DNA of 64,000 nt from Salivita marina (GCA_038144425.1 JAYQNS010000002.1:682001-746000), one strand, 5' to 3'. Positions 11,603 through 20,208 are shown, counted from the stretch's first letter. The notes: generated by a model from the letters alone, not told the origin. Program-made: numbers and translations.

Positions 11603-11905
11603 ATGAACGAAACGCTTACCAAAGCGGCCATGGCCGACCGCCTGTTCGAGGAACTCGGCCTAAATAAGCGAGAAGCTAAGGAGATCGTCGAACTCTTCTT
11701 CGAGGAGATCCGCGGCTCCCTCGAGCGCAACGAACAGGTGAAGCTGTCGGGCTTTGGCAATTTCGATCTTCGGGACAAGAAGCAGCGTCCTGGGCGGAAT
11801 CCGAAAACTGGCGAAGAAATTCCTATCTCCGCACGGCGAGTGGTTACCTTCCGCCCGGGGCAAAAACTCAAGGCTCGGGTAGAGGCTTATGCTGGAACCC
11901 AGTGA
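11603..11905 (+). CDS. ihfA: Integration host factor alpha subunit
   Basis: 100 aa from ATG at 11603 (E. coli IhfA is 99 aa). It begins MNETLTKAAMADRLFEELGL, has the DNA-intercalating beta-arm region GRNPKTGEEIPISARRVVTF, and belongs to the HU/IHF fold. It bends DNA as a heterodimer with IhfB, and IHF commonly assists tyrosine-recombinase integration. The downstream MerR gene overlaps its end by 17 nt. Confidence 0.96.
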   Translation: MNETLTKAAMADRLFEELGLNKREAKEIVELFFEEIRGSLERNEQVKLSGFGNFDLRDKKQRPGRNPKTGEEIPISARRVVTFRPGQKLKARVEAYAGTQ

Positions 11906-12248
11906 TAACAAAACGCTCCCGCCGATCCCCGGCAAGCGCTATTTCACCATTGGGGAAGTGAGTCTTCTGTGTGATGTAAAGCCCCACGTGCTTCGCTACT
12001 GGGAGCAGGAATTCCCTCAGCCTAAACCGGTGAAGCGCCGAGGGAACCGTCGTTACTATCAACGGGGCGACGTCATCATCATCCGCCAAATCCGCGACCT
12101 GCTTTACGAGCAGGGCTTCACCATCGGCGGGGCTCGGCAACGCCTAGAAGGGCAGGAAGGGTCGGACGATAACACGGCTTATCGCCAGCTCATTCGCCAG
12201 TCCATTGTGGAGCTCGAAGAGGTCTTAGCCGTAATGAAGGCCCCCTAG
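11889..12248 (+). CDS. MerR-family transcriptional regulator
   Basis: 119 aa. The MerR winged-helix region YFTIGEVSLLCDVKPHVLRYWEQEFPQ and RRYYQRGDVIIIRQIRDLL is followed by a short C-terminal helix. It matches the small MerR protein usually found immediately after ihfA in gammaproteobacteria. The ATG overlaps ihfA, so translation is probably coupled. The effector and targets are unknown. Confidence 0.93.
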   Translation: MLEPSDNKTLPPIPGKRYFTIGEVSLLCDVKPHVLRYWEQEFPQPKPVKRRGNRRYYQRGDVIIIRQIRDLLYEQGFTIGGARQRLEGQEGSDDNTAYRQLIRQSIVELEEVLAVMKAP

Positions 12249-12264
12249 GGGATGTTCCCCTAGG
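12244..12264 (+). terminator. Strong hairpin after the merR gene
   Basis: A perfect 9-bp inverted repeat CCTAGGGGA/TCCCCTAGG with loop TGT overlaps the merR stop codon. It lacks a T-run, so it may act as an RNA-stabilising or weak terminator element ahead of tRNA-Pro. Confidence 0.5.
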
Positions 12265-12293
12265 CCCGCATCGTTTACACTTCGCGACCTTCT

Positions 12294-12370
12294 CGGGGCG
12301 TAGCGCAGCCTGGTAGCGCACCACCCTGGGGGTGTGGTGGTCGTCGGTTCGAATCCGGCCGCCCCGACCA
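12294..12370 (+). tRNA. tRNA-Pro(GGG)
   Basis: 77 nt: acceptor CGGGGCG pairs with CGCCCCG, D arm GCGCAGCCTGGTAGCGC, anticodon loop CTGGGGG with anticodon GGG, T arm GGTTCGAATCC, encoded CCA. The D arm is typical of bacterial tRNA-Pro. Confidence 0.95.
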
Positions 12371-12466
12371 TTTTCCTTGCAGGGTCCTCCTGTAATCAGG
12401 CTGCTCAAAGCTTGCGTATCTAGTCCTCCTAGGGTCGCCTGGGTGCAGGGCTATGGGAGAACGGCA

Positions 12467-12715
12467 ATGGCAATCGTGGAATTGGAGAAGGCTACGCGGG
12501 ACGCGCTGCTGACAGAGCTGCGGGACTTCATGGGCGAGGAGCGGAAAACGCCCCTGGGCCAATTTGATGGAGAGTTCCTCCTCGACTTTATGCTAGAGCA
12601 CCTGGGCCCAGCGGTTTACAACCAGGCCCTGCTGGACGCTCAGACGGTGCTGAGCGCCCGCTTTGAAAGCTTGAGCGAGGACCTCACGGCCCTCGAAAAG
12701 CTCCCTCCCCGCTAG
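12467..12715 (+). CDS. DUF2164 family protein
   Basis: 82 aa from ATG at 12467, after GGGAGA. The sequence IGQ/LGQFDGEFLLDFMLEHLGPAVYNQALLDAQ matches small DUF2164 proteins, which are cytoplasmic and of unknown function. An upstream ATG in the same frame would begin inside tRNA-Pro and is rejected. It converges with the NIPSNAP gene on the other strand, and the two ends overlap by 4 nt. Confidence 0.85.
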   Translation: MAIVELEKATRDALLTELRDFMGEERKTPLGQFDGEFLLDFMLEHLGPAVYNQALLDAQTVLSARFESLSEDLTALEKLPPR

Positions 12716-13062
12716 ACGGACTCCATGAATCGGCCGTTCATCTGCAGGTAGGCATTGGGGTTCGGGTGCTTTGCCCATACCGCCTGCCATTCCTCGTCCT
12801 TCATCAGCGCCGCAAAGCCCGCATCTCGCGCAGCCTTGTTCTCCCAGCGGATAATCCAGCACACCTGAGGCTGGCCGTGAGGGGAGGGCTTGGGATCGGA
12901 GCCGGAAACTTCGGCCTCCAGGTCTCCTGAGATCCAGAAATCGATGATGTCGAACTTCCGCTTGAGGCATGGCGCACCGTCGTCGATGAGCCACTTTTTG
13001 TAAGCGTCCCACCACTGCGGTTCGATGGTGTAATCGCGAATTTCGACAAATTGTCCGGTCAT
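12712..13062 (-). CDS. NIPSNAP-like family protein (chromosomal copy)
   Basis: 116 aa from ATG at 13062. It begins MTGQFVEIRDYTIEPQWW and carries VIDFW-like, SPHGQP and VCWIIRW blocks, as in the small NIPSNAP / dimeric alpha-beta barrel group. Function is unknown. A relative with about half of its residues identical lies inside the accessory array at 19005-19349. An upstream ATG giving a longer N-terminus has no conserved sequence. Confidence 0.75.
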   Translation of the reverse strand: MTGQFVEIRDYTIEPQWWDAYKKWLIDDGAPCLKRKFDIIDFWISGDLEAEVSGSDPKPSPHGQPQVCWIIRWENKAARDAGFAALMKDEEWQAVWAKHPNPNAYLQMNGRFMESV

Positions 13063-13235
13063 GCTTTTTTCCCTAAAAATGTCTGTCGCGCCACTGTGCC
13101 CGGAATTTTTAGTCGGGAAAATAGGGCGTTTCCCTGCAGGGGGCAGGGCGGTTATCATCACGTCGTCGCGCAGGGCAATTGAGCGTTGACACCGAGAGGT
13201 GAGTAGGTATGATGCGCGTCTCTCGAGATTCGGGA

Positions 13236-13311
13236 GGGTGTTTAGCTCAGTTGGGAGAGCGTCGGCCTTACAAGCCGAAGGTCACAGGTTCGACCCCTGT
13301 AACACCCACCA
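13236..13311 (+). tRNA. tRNA-Val(TAC)
   Basis: 76 nt: acceptor GGGTGTT pairs with AACACCC, D arm GCTCAGTTGGGAGAGC, anticodon loop CTTACAA (TAC), T arm GGTTCGACCCC, encoded CCA. It is 10 nt upstream of tRNA-Asp and probably cotranscribed with it. Confidence 0.95.
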
Positions 13312-13321
13312 AGCCAGTTCC

Positions 13322-13398
13322 GGAGCGGTAGTTCAGCTGGTTAGAATACCGGCCTGTCACGCCGGGGGTCGCGGGTTCGAGTCCCGTCCGCTCCGCCA
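13322..13398 (+). tRNA. tRNA-Asp(GTC), anchor of the accessory array
   Basis: 77 nt: acceptor GGAGCGG pairs with CCGCTCC, D arm GTTCAGCTGGTTAGAAT, anticodon loop CTGTCAC (GTC), T arm GGTTCGAGTCC, encoded CCA. The gene is complete. Its last 17 nt (13382-13398) recur at 20286, 21657, 29216, 38228 and 42824, so it is the integration target for the array to its right. Confidence 0.97.
13382..13398 (+). repeat. att core 1 (3' end of tRNA-Asp)
   Basis: TCCCGTCCGCTCCGCCA, the T-arm/acceptor/CCA end of the tRNA. It is the leftmost of six same-orientation copies and the only one attached to a whole tRNA. The right flank is TATC. Confidence 0.9.
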
Positions 13399-13815
13399 TA
13401 TCTTTTTCTGTGTAAGCCGACATTCGTCGCGTCACACATAAAGTACTGAAAGCAAAAGAGTTTAAGCTAAATCGCTTGAGCTTCTTTGCTATTTTTCGTC
13501 TCCCGCTGCGGTCTAGTTACACAGACCGTTTACACAGAGCGAATTTCGGTTGCCTTACAGGGGCCCCCATCACGTCCCCCGGGGAGGGGCTGTTGCGCGA
13601 CGGCGTGCTGCAGGGTGCCGCTCCCGCTTGCAAAAAGCAGTTTTTGAACCCACCCAGTTTTGTCGGTACGTTTACCAAAAGTGAGAGACTTAGGTGACCC
13701 CGATGAGCCCCTTCAAAAAACTATTCCCGCTTCCTCTAAAAAGATAACCGGCTTCCAACCGTTCACCGTCGAAGCCGTGTATGTATGGATTCCTCTTCTC
13801 ATGTACAACTCAACA
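13399..13815 (+). other. Gene-free left end of unit 1
   Basis: 417 nt between tRNA-Asp and the CoA-transferase stop. It contains repeat copy A at 13576-13650. The short open frames here show no conserved protein and no convincing ribosome site. It contains no GTGGGGA heptamer pair. Confidence 0.6.
13576..13650 (+). repeat. Dispersed repeat, copy A
   Basis: The segment from CCCCGGGGAGGGGCTGTTGC through GCTTGCAAAAAGCAG resembles 21854-21930 and 23845-23920. It lies near the left end of unit 1. Minus-strand translation shows a shared KLLFASGSGTLQHAV-like string, which may be a decayed coding remnant. Confidence 0.7.
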
Positions 13816-15039
13816 TTATTTTTGTCTGAAGCCCTCATCGGGTAAATGTTGCCGAACAGCCTGCCTCGTCAAAAGCTGACTCACCTCATCCTTCGTGAAA
13901 CCAAATTCCAGCAGAACCTCCTCAGACTGCGCACCGATCTCCGGCGCCCGACTTGGCGGTCTCTTGTCTTCGCCTTCCAGATTGATGGGACTGTTCACTG
14001 TCAGCGAATAGTCATCACCTTTAACGCCAGTTTCTATAATGATGTCGTTCGCACGCAGTTGTTCATCGTCGATCACTTCACCCATCGCCGGCACGACACC
14101 GTGAGTTACTTCTTCGGCATCCAGTCTCGCCGTCGCCTCATCGCGATCAAATTGTTCAAAGGCAGCCTGTATTTCCTCGATGACAGCAACTCGATTCCTG
14201 ATCGCGTACCTGAAATCAGCACGTTCAGGGTCATTAAGCCATTCGGTGCGATTGATCGCACGACAGAGTCTGGGCCACTCCTTCGCCATATTAATTGCCG
14301 CTAGAACGACAAAGCGGCCATCGGCACATTGATAGCAAGAAGAAAATGGCAGACTAGACCCCGGTTTCTGGCGATTGGCCGCGAGATCTACACCGGCTAT
14401 CGTACCCTGCAGAGCCATACCATTAGACCAGGCGCCGTTCGCCAACAAGGAAGTCGAAACAAAACCGCCCTCTCCCGTTTTTTCTCGCCGGTAAAGCGCC
14501 GTCATGATGGCGCCATAGAGTGCTGTCGCCGTTGCGTGATCACCCATCCCTGGCGCAGCACCCATTGGCGTCTGCCCTGGATCTCGAACCAGTTCCATCA
14601 TTCCTGATCTGGCCCACCAACCGGTAATATCAAAAGCACGTCGCTCTACATCAGGCCCCTTGAGGCCATACCCAGAGATGTGTGCAAAGATCAGGCGCGG
14701 ATTGATGGTTTTGAGTTGTTCGTACTCCATCTCATACTTTTTCAACGCTGAATCCAGAAAATTAGTCGTTAACACATCCGCTTTTTCTATCAACCTGTGC
14801 AGGACAGCGCGCCCTTCCGGCATGCCGAGGTCGAGCGCCAGACTGCGCTTGTTCCGCGACGTTAACTGCCAGTGATAAGGCACCGGGTAAGCACCTGCTA
14901 ACTTGCGATAACCATCACCACCCGGTGGTTCAATCTTAATGACGTTTGCACCATAGTCCGCCATGATCGTTGCGGCTGCTGGACCCGCAAGAAAACTCGC
15001 GGCGTCAATGACGGTGATATCTTCAAGGAGATAATTCAT
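13816..15039 (-). CDS. CaiB/BaiF-family CoA-transferase
   Basis: 407 aa. It begins MNYLLEDITVIDAASFLAGP and has the VIKIEPPGGD and NKRSLALDL blocks of class III CoA-transferases. The catalytic Asp is expected in RAFDITGWWARSG. It moves CoA between acyl groups; the substrate is unknown. It is last in a three-gene operon (17 nt after the amidohydrolase stop). Together with the hydrolases it suggests activation and breakdown of an N-acyl or lactone compound (inference). Confidence 0.9.
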   Translation of the reverse strand: MNYLLEDITVIDAASFLAGPAAATIMADYGANVIKIEPPGGDGYRKLAGAYPVPYHWQLTSRNKRSLALDLGMPEGRAVLHRLIEKADVLTTNFLDSALKKYEMEYEQLKTINPRLIFAHISGYGLKGPDVERRAFDITGWWARSGMMELVRDPGQTPMGAAPGMGDHATATALYGAIMTALYRREKTGEGGFVSTSLLANGAWSNGMALQGTIAGVDLAANRQKPGSSLPFSSCYQCADGRFVVLAAINMAKEWPRLCRAINRTEWLNDPERADFRYAIRNRVAVIEEIQAAFEQFDRDEATARLDAEEVTHGVVPAMGEVIDDEQLRANDIIIETGVKGDDYSLTVNSPINLEGEDKRPPSRAPEIGAQSEEVLLEFGFTKDEVSQLLTRQAVRQHLPDEGFRQK

Positions 15040-15056
15040 GCTGGCTAACCGCCGTT

Positions 15057-16073
15057 CTAACTATTGGCGACGGGAGGAAGCTTATAGACCTGCCTCGCAA
15101 CGCCACTGAACATCATTTCGCGGTCTGCAGCAGCATAGCCCGCTGCAATCTTCTTAAATCCGTTGAAAAGCACACGGTAACTAAGCGACTGGCGATCGAC
15201 GGGGAAGTTGCTCTCGAACATGCAGCGCTCAGGCCCAAAGCTGTTGATCGCGTGTTCGTACCAAGGGCCTTGCGCTTCCACAAACTCATCTGAGGTCGGG
15301 GGTTTTACAGAGGTGTCCCAGCCAAACCCCATATCCGGCATCGCAAGGCCACCCAGTTTGGCATAGACATTTGGGCACTCGGCAAGGGCGGCAATGTCGT
15401 CTTTCCATCTCGCGAAGATCTCCGCACGCTTGCCTGCGTACTGACCCACACCCAACGGCATCCCAAAGTGGTCAAGAATCATGGTAGTACCAGGCACCGC
15501 CGCTGCGAGGTCGAGGAGTTCTTGGATCTGGTGGTGGAATACCCAGGTATCAAAACTTAGACCAAGTTCTCCAAGACGAGCGACACCACGTCGGAAGTCA
15601 TCACTGTAGAAAATCCTTGGTTCTGCCGGGCCAGGAATACTGAGCGCGGAAGGATCCGGTTCATACGCACCAGATTCACGAATGCCGCAAAAAAGCTCAC
15701 CTCCCGCTGCGCGATGCGCCTCAATTACCTCGTCTAATCGCTCGCTAGCAAGGTCCGCTGCGGCGACGATCCCAGCAATGGTCGTACCGTAGCGCTCAGC
15801 TGATAGAGCGGCCATATGGGTGACAAATTCGGTTTCTCCGACACAGCGAAACTCAAGTGGACCGTCCTTACGATAGGCTGCTCCGCACTGGACGAATACG
15901 GATTGCACAACGTTGTGACCAGATCCAGTGTCCGCCATAAAGGCATCCAGGGTGTAGCTGTTCTCAGGGTTTGGCCAGAAACTTCCCAGATGGTGATGCG
16001 CATCCACGATTTCGAGACCCGGATCAATCACAGACTCCTCAACCTGGGATAGCCATTTATCGTTGTCGTGCAT
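15057..16073 (-). CDS. Amidohydrolase-family TIM-barrel hydrolase
   Basis: 338 aa. The metal-binding HxH appears in VDAHHHLGSFW near residue 25, with a later His in ILDHFGMPLG and an Asp-bearing FESNFPVDR block, as in the amidohydrolase-2 group (lactonases, decarboxylases). No signal peptide, so cytoplasmic. It is the middle gene of the operon, 21 nt after the D-aminoacylase-like gene. Substrate unknown. Confidence 0.87.
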   Translation of the reverse strand: MHDNDKWLSQVEESVIDPGLEIVDAHHHLGSFWPNPENSYTLDAFMADTGSGHNVVQSVFVQCGAAYRKDGPLEFRCVGETEFVTHMAALSAERYGTTIAGIVAAADLASERLDEVIEAHRAAGGELFCGIRESGAYEPDPSALSIPGPAEPRIFYSDDFRRGVARLGELGLSFDTWVFHHQIQELLDLAAAVPGTTMILDHFGMPLGVGQYAGKRAEIFARWKDDIAALAECPNVYAKLGGLAMPDMGFGWDTSVKPPTSDEFVEAQGPWYEHAINSFGPERCMFESNFPVDRQSLSYRVLFNGFKKIAAGYAAADREMMFSGVARQVYKLPPVANS

Positions 16074-16094
16074 ACTGTCCCTTATTCGAGTTGT

Positions 16095-17819
16095 CTAGGT
16101 TGCTGGGTATTGTTTTCCGCGAACCAACTTGCCTGGCCTGGCACCGGTCATGTTGCCGCCTTCAGCAATCACCTGCCCGCTACATATGGTGTAGTCATAA
16201 CCCGTCGCTTGCTGCAGGAGTCGCTTGCCAGACTGTGGCAGGTCGAAGGCCATGTAAGGTGCGTGCAGAGTGAGGTTATCAATGTCGATGACATTCACAT
16301 CAGCCTTCATACCCGGCTTCAGAATGCCGCGATCATGGAATCCATATAACGTCGCGGGCTCGCTCGTCTGTTTGCGAATCACCTCCTCAAGTGCCAATTT
16401 CGGACCGCGTGCACGATCTCTCGTCCAGTGCGTCAACATAAAGGTAGTCACGCTCGCGTCGCACACGGTGCCAACGTGCGCACCGGCATCGGAGAGTGAC
16501 GCGGTGGTGAGCGGGTGCACCATCATCTCTCGCGCTGCAGACAAATCCCCGCTTACATAAGTTGATAGGGGAAGGAAGATAAAGTTCAGACCATCACCTT
16601 CGCACATGTAATCTAGTGCCAGTTCTTCCGGCGATATACCCTTTAACCTTGCCCGGGCTGCGATGGACGTCTCGGGTGCCGGCTCATAGTCAGGTTCCTC
16701 GCCAAGGAAAAACATGTTTTCAAAATCGGTATAGATCATGCGCAGGAAGCCGTTACGTTCCTGGCAGGTTTCGCTCAATAGTTGTTCTCGAGTTTCGGGG
16801 TCACGGAGTTCCGCCAACTGTTCTTTTTGGGGCAGTTTGCGCATCTGACGAAACGTTGGGTGTTTTGTAAAAGGATTCAGTGTGGCCTGCAGACCCATCA
16901 GGACGCCAGGTGGCCGCCAGCCGACGCCAGCGCGAATTTTACCGCCTGTTCTATCAACAGTATCTTCCAATCGCTTTAGCGCTTCTCGGAACTGTTCGGG
17001 GTTATCACTACGTTGAGTCAAGGTAAAGATTAACGGATGCCCCGTCGTGCCGACGATGCATTCCATCCAGGGAAAGTCGGCTTCATCTGCCATGCCATCT
17101 GACAGCATCTGGAATACGCCGTTGCCTGCCTCGCCCAGCGCAGTCGCAATGCCAATGAGTTCTTCAGGCGAACAATGTGTGCCTGGAACAACCGGACGGC
17201 CAGGGGCTGCGACGCGGTGAATCATGGTGCGTGAGGTGGAAAAGCCAACAGCCCCAGCGGATACCGCTTCTTTGGTGATCGCCGCCATTGCTTTAATGTC
17301 ATCGGCCGTGGCCAGATCTTCCATCGCCCGTTCCTCGCCCATGACGTAACAGCGTAAGGCACAGTGAGGAACCTGAGCCGCGACATCGATGGTACGTTCT
17401 ATACCGTCAAGGAAATCCAAATACTCTGGGAATGATTCCCAGGCCCAGGGGATACCTTCACGCAAGGCTGCGCCAGGAATCTCCTCAACACCTTCCATCA
17501 CCTGGATCATGAAGTCACGTTCTGCTGGTCGTGCTGGCGCAAATCCGACGCCGCAGTTCCCCATAACCACTGTGGTCACTCCATGCCAAGAAGAAGGTGC
17601 CAGTTCAGAATCCCAGGTCACCTGCCCATCGTAATGGGTGTGCGCATCAACAAAACCGGGCGTTACTAGCTTGCCCGCAGCATCGATCTCGCGCTTTGCT
17701 GACCCAGCTACGTTCCCCACCTCAGAAATCTTGTCGCCATCGATAGCAACATCTGCGATGAAGGTTTCAGCACCAGTGCCATCAACAATCCGGCCGTTTC
17801 GAATGATGAGGTCATGCAT
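16095..17819 (-). CDS. D-aminoacylase / N-acyl-D-amino-acid deacylase family amidohydrolase
   Basis: 574 aa from ATG at 17819, where the conserved MHDLIIRNGRIVDGTG start is found; an ATG further upstream adds unconserved residues and lies in the control region. FVDAHTHYDGQVTWD carries the metal-binding HxH, and NCGVGFAPARP and SDAGAHVGTVCD are typical of this amidohydrolase group. Likely reaction: hydrolysis of an N-acyl amino acid or related amide. First gene of the operon, divergent from an XRE regulator. Confidence 0.88.
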   Translation of the reverse strand: MHDLIIRNGRIVDGTGAETFIADVAIDGDKISEVGNVAGSAKREIDAAGKLVTPGFVDAHTHYDGQVTWDSELAPSSWHGVTTVVMGNCGVGFAPARPAERDFMIQVMEGVEEIPGAALREGIPWAWESFPEYLDFLDGIERTIDVAAQVPHCALRCYVMGEERAMEDLATADDIKAMAAITKEAVSAGAVGFSTSRTMIHRVAAPGRPVVPGTHCSPEELIGIATALGEAGNGVFQMLSDGMADEADFPWMECIVGTTGHPLIFTLTQRSDNPEQFREALKRLEDTVDRTGGKIRAGVGWRPPGVLMGLQATLNPFTKHPTFRQMRKLPQKEQLAELRDPETREQLLSETCQERNGFLRMIYTDFENMFFLGEEPDYEPAPETSIAARARLKGISPEELALDYMCEGDGLNFIFLPLSTYVSGDLSAAREMMVHPLTTASLSDAGAHVGTVCDASVTTFMLTHWTRDRARGPKLALEEVIRKQTSEPATLYGFHDRGILKPGMKADVNVIDIDNLTLHAPYMAFDLPQSGKRLLQQATGYDYTICSGQVIAEGGNMTGARPGKLVRGKQYPAT

Positions 17820-17887
17820 GAGAGTCTCTTTGATTAAGTCAGAATGGTGTAAGTGAGGATGTCGGTTTATTGTTTCTCGCAATCGAT

Positions 17888-17911
17888 TTGACACCATGAC
17901 CTGGCAGGTCA
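17888..17911. promoter_or_regulatory. Palindromic operator and -35-like box between the D-aminoacylase operon and xre
   Basis: TGACCTGGCAGGTCA at 17897-17911 is a perfect 7+7 inverted repeat around one base. TTGACA at 17888-17893 lies just left of it. It sits in the only intergenic gap between the regulator and the operon, so it is the likely binding site of the XRE protein. Confidence 0.65.
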
Positions 17912-17950
17912 AGTCGAATCCAATCTAAAGAGAGCGATCAAGCCAACAAT

Positions 17951-18757
17951 ATGACGCTGCGCGAGACTGCCAAACCCGTCAATGCCAAATTCGGCCAGTT
18001 GCTTCGGTTCTGGCGGGAAGCCTGGGAGCTGACCCAGGAGGATCTGGCTGGCCTCGTGGGTTCCTCACCCCGGCATATCAGTCGCATGGAAAATGCGTTG
18101 GTTAGAGCGTCAGACCAGATGGTGGAGAAATTGGCACTTGCACTCAACCTGCGCGAGCGTGACCGAGACTGGTTTATCTACACCGCTACCAAATCAGTCG
18201 ATCGTGACCCACTCGAAGTAGTCAGCGCACAGCCCGACTGGTTGACGGAGACCTTTGAGATTCTTACGTCCGCTTTCGGTAACAATCCTGCCGTCGTCAC
18301 AGACGTCGCGGGTAGAATACAGATGACCAACCCCGCGTGGGAGGCGATGATAGCGCCAGAGTGCAACCATGTTGACACTACCCCGAGCATTAACTCGTTC
18401 TATGAGGGCATGTTCGATGCAAGTGAAAGTCATCCACCTGCAGGTTGGGGCCGCACCCGGATCGGCCTGTTACTGTCATTCAGACAATCAAGCATTATCC
18501 GCCCAGAAAATGATATGCAGTCACTCTTTGAAAGCCTGTTCTCTAAGTACGACTTTCCCACTGACTGGGCGCGTCGCGCAGCAGGTTTCGACCCACGTCT
18601 TCGGTTCCCGATTACGTACCCGGTCAACGGCAGGCCTACAATGTTCGACACACTCAGCTTCGGCATTGACGAAGCTGGGCTCGCTTCAATCAGGGAAAAC
18701 GCCTGGAAACTTTACCTTTTGGTACCCCACCCGTCGGATTATTTGCAAAGTCCATGA
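17951..18757 (+). CDS. XRE-family regulator with MmyB-like ligand domain
   Basis: 268 aa. An N-terminal helix-turn-helix (ELTQEDLAGLVGSSPRHISRMENA, about residues 27-50) is followed by a PAS-like MmyB C-terminal domain (AVVTDVAGRIQMTNPAWEAM) that usually binds a small ligand such as a fatty acid. It is divergent from the D-aminoacylase operon, with a palindrome in the gap, so it is the likely local regulator. Confidence 0.87.
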   Translation: MTLRETAKPVNAKFGQLLRFWREAWELTQEDLAGLVGSSPRHISRMENALVRASDQMVEKLALALNLRERDRDWFIYTATKSVDRDPLEVVSAQPDWLTETFEILTSAFGNNPAVVTDVAGRIQMTNPAWEAMIAPECNHVDTTPSINSFYEGMFDASESHPPAGWGRTRIGLLLSFRQSSIIRPENDMQSLFESLFSKYDFPTDWARRAAGFDPRLRFPITYPVNGRPTMFDTLSFGIDEAGLASIRENAWKLYLLVPHPSDYLQSP

Positions 18758-18892
18758 GCAAAGAGGAGCGGAGCTTAAGCTTAAGCAACAAGAGCTTCGT
18801 GAAACTCAGCTCCAGCTCACCAAGCGTCTGAATGAGGGAGGCCGCGATGAATAAGGCGCTCTGGTTACTCGGCGCCTTAGGGACTTTCGGTA

Positions 18893-18944
18893 CTAACTCC
18901 GATGGCCGTCTTCTAACTGTCGCTCGCTGAGGTGCGGGTACTTT
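18893..18944 (+). repeat. Relic of a unit right end (52 nt)
   Basis: Matches 42706-42757 at 49 of 52 positions. At 42706 the same bases encode the last residues (TPMAVF, stop) of the cyclase and run into the first heptamer of the right-end motif. Here they are detached from any cyclase gene and from an att core, so this is a deletion or recombination scar inside unit 1. Confidence 0.8.
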
Positions 18945-19004
18945 TTCCTCCGTCGACGGAAGGAAGCGTGTAGGCTTGGGCTAAGCAATGAGGAGGAAGT
19001 CAAC

Positions 19005-19349
19005 ATGCCAGGTATCGTCGAAATTCGAGACTACACCATCGAAGCTGAGTGGTTTGAACGCTACAAGGTTTGGGCCGAAACCGCTGTTCCGTGGCTAAAG
19101 GCGCATTTGGACGTCATTGATTTTTGGATTGATGATGGCGTTGAGCCGGACCTGACGGGCTCCGATCCTAGAATTTCGCCCCACGGACAACCTAATGTCT
19201 GTTGGATCATTCGCTGGGCCAGCAAGGAGCAAAGGGATCGGGAGTTTGCAGCCGTGCAGGCCCATCCCGAGTGGCAGGAAATCTGGGCTCAGCACCCTAA
19301 CGAGAATTCTTATTTGGTGATGAACGCCCGTTTCATGAAAGCCTTGTAA
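19005..19349 (+). CDS. NIPSNAP-like family protein (array copy)
   Basis: 114 aa, ATG at 19005 after AGGAGGAAG. It begins MPGIVEIRDYTIEAEWFERY and shares VIDFWI, SPHGQP and VCWIIRW with the chromosomal copy at 12712-13062. The N-terminal two thirds align without gaps of note. No catalytic residue is known. The pair sits on either side of the array's left boundary, which suggests duplication followed by divergence, or acquisition from a relative. Confidence 0.75.
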   Translation: MPGIVEIRDYTIEAEWFERYKVWAETAVPWLKAHLDVIDFWIDDGVEPDLTGSDPRISPHGQPNVCWIIRWASKEQRDREFAAVQAHPEWQEIWAQHPNENSYLVMNARFMKAL

Positions 19350-19488
19350 TGATCCTGACCGTGCTTTGTAACGGCCTGAGGTGTGGCTACAGTCCGTTTC
19401 GGTGCTTATAGGGCCCTCATGAACGTCATGTAGGAGGCCCTCACTTAATCCTACTGGCTAATGAGGGCGGAGGCATTGATAGAGAAAT

Positions 19489-19512
19489 CCCCGCCCTCTA
19501 AGAGGGACGGGG
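19489..19512 (-). terminator. Hairpin downstream of the small hypothetical gene
   Basis: CCCCG and CCTCT pair with GAGGG and CGGGG in a 24-nt stem-loop. On the minus strand it follows the gene ending at 19540 and is trailed by ATTTCTC, so it may be a weak terminator. Confidence 0.4.
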
Positions 19513-19539
19513 CAAGCTGCATGATCTTGAGGAGATGCC

Positions 19540-19896
19540 TTAAGCGAAGCGGTATTGCTCAAAGCGGATTTCGTCTTCGGTAGCGTCAAAAACGCCTTCG
19601 TAGACGTTTTGCGTTCCATCGGTAACGCGGTCCACATAGCGAATCGTTACCTTAGTGCCCTCCCGGGACCAGACACCATAAAACTCCCCGGCGAAGAACG
19701 TACCGTCCTTCATAGCGCCGCGCCCAGACCCGTAAGCCGCTCCACCGGATCGATCGCCAGAAATTTCTAAGGTGACGGAAAAGCGAACACGGCCGTAACT
19801 CTCCATATTTGTGATGCAATGAATGGTCGTTTGATCTTTTTTGACGTCCGTGCCCGTGACCGTCGCCACAAAATCGGCTTGCTTCTCGAGGTTCAT
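19540..19896 (-). CDS. Small conserved-looking hypothetical protein
   Basis: 118 aa, starting MNLEKQADFVATVTGTDV. It is rich in beta-strand-like alternation with Gly pairs (GRGAMKDGTFFAGEFYGVWS) and ends EDEIRFEQYRFA. No signal peptide or membrane segment. I do not recognise the family. A lipocalin-like or beta-barrel fold is possible but unsupported. It is transcribed toward the NIPSNAP gene. Confidence 0.6.
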   Translation of the reverse strand: MNLEKQADFVATVTGTDVKKDQTTIHCITNMESYGRVRFSVTLEISGDRSGGAAYGSGRGAMKDGTFFAGEFYGVWSREGTKVTIRYVDRVTDGTQNVYEGVFDATEDEIRFEQYRFA

Positions 19897-20208
19897 TTCG
19901 TCGTGCCTTTTTGTTTGATTTAGGCGACCACTATAGAAGGCTCAGAACCGCTAAAAGTAGTCGCTAGTGGGGCCGAAAAGACGTGGTGATGAATGGGTTC
20001 TTAGGAAGGTTGGGCTTACAATAATTGCAAGTGTGGGTTTAATCATGAAGCGAAGGTGCCACGAGCCAGTAAGGTTGTGTTTCCCCATTTTTTACTAAGA
20101 ATCTTACGAAGGCCCGCGTTCTGGCAGGCGGAGGGGCAGTGGCCTCTGCTTCAGAGCTGGTTGCAGCGGATAGGAGACAACAAGCTCGCTTTTGAGCCGT
20201 CGGGAGGT

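Noticed and set aside
13476..13845. Two overlapping plus-strand open frames just right of tRNA-Asp
   Set aside because: No ribosome site, no conserved features, and they run through a dispersed repeat copy and into the end of the CoA-transferase gene.
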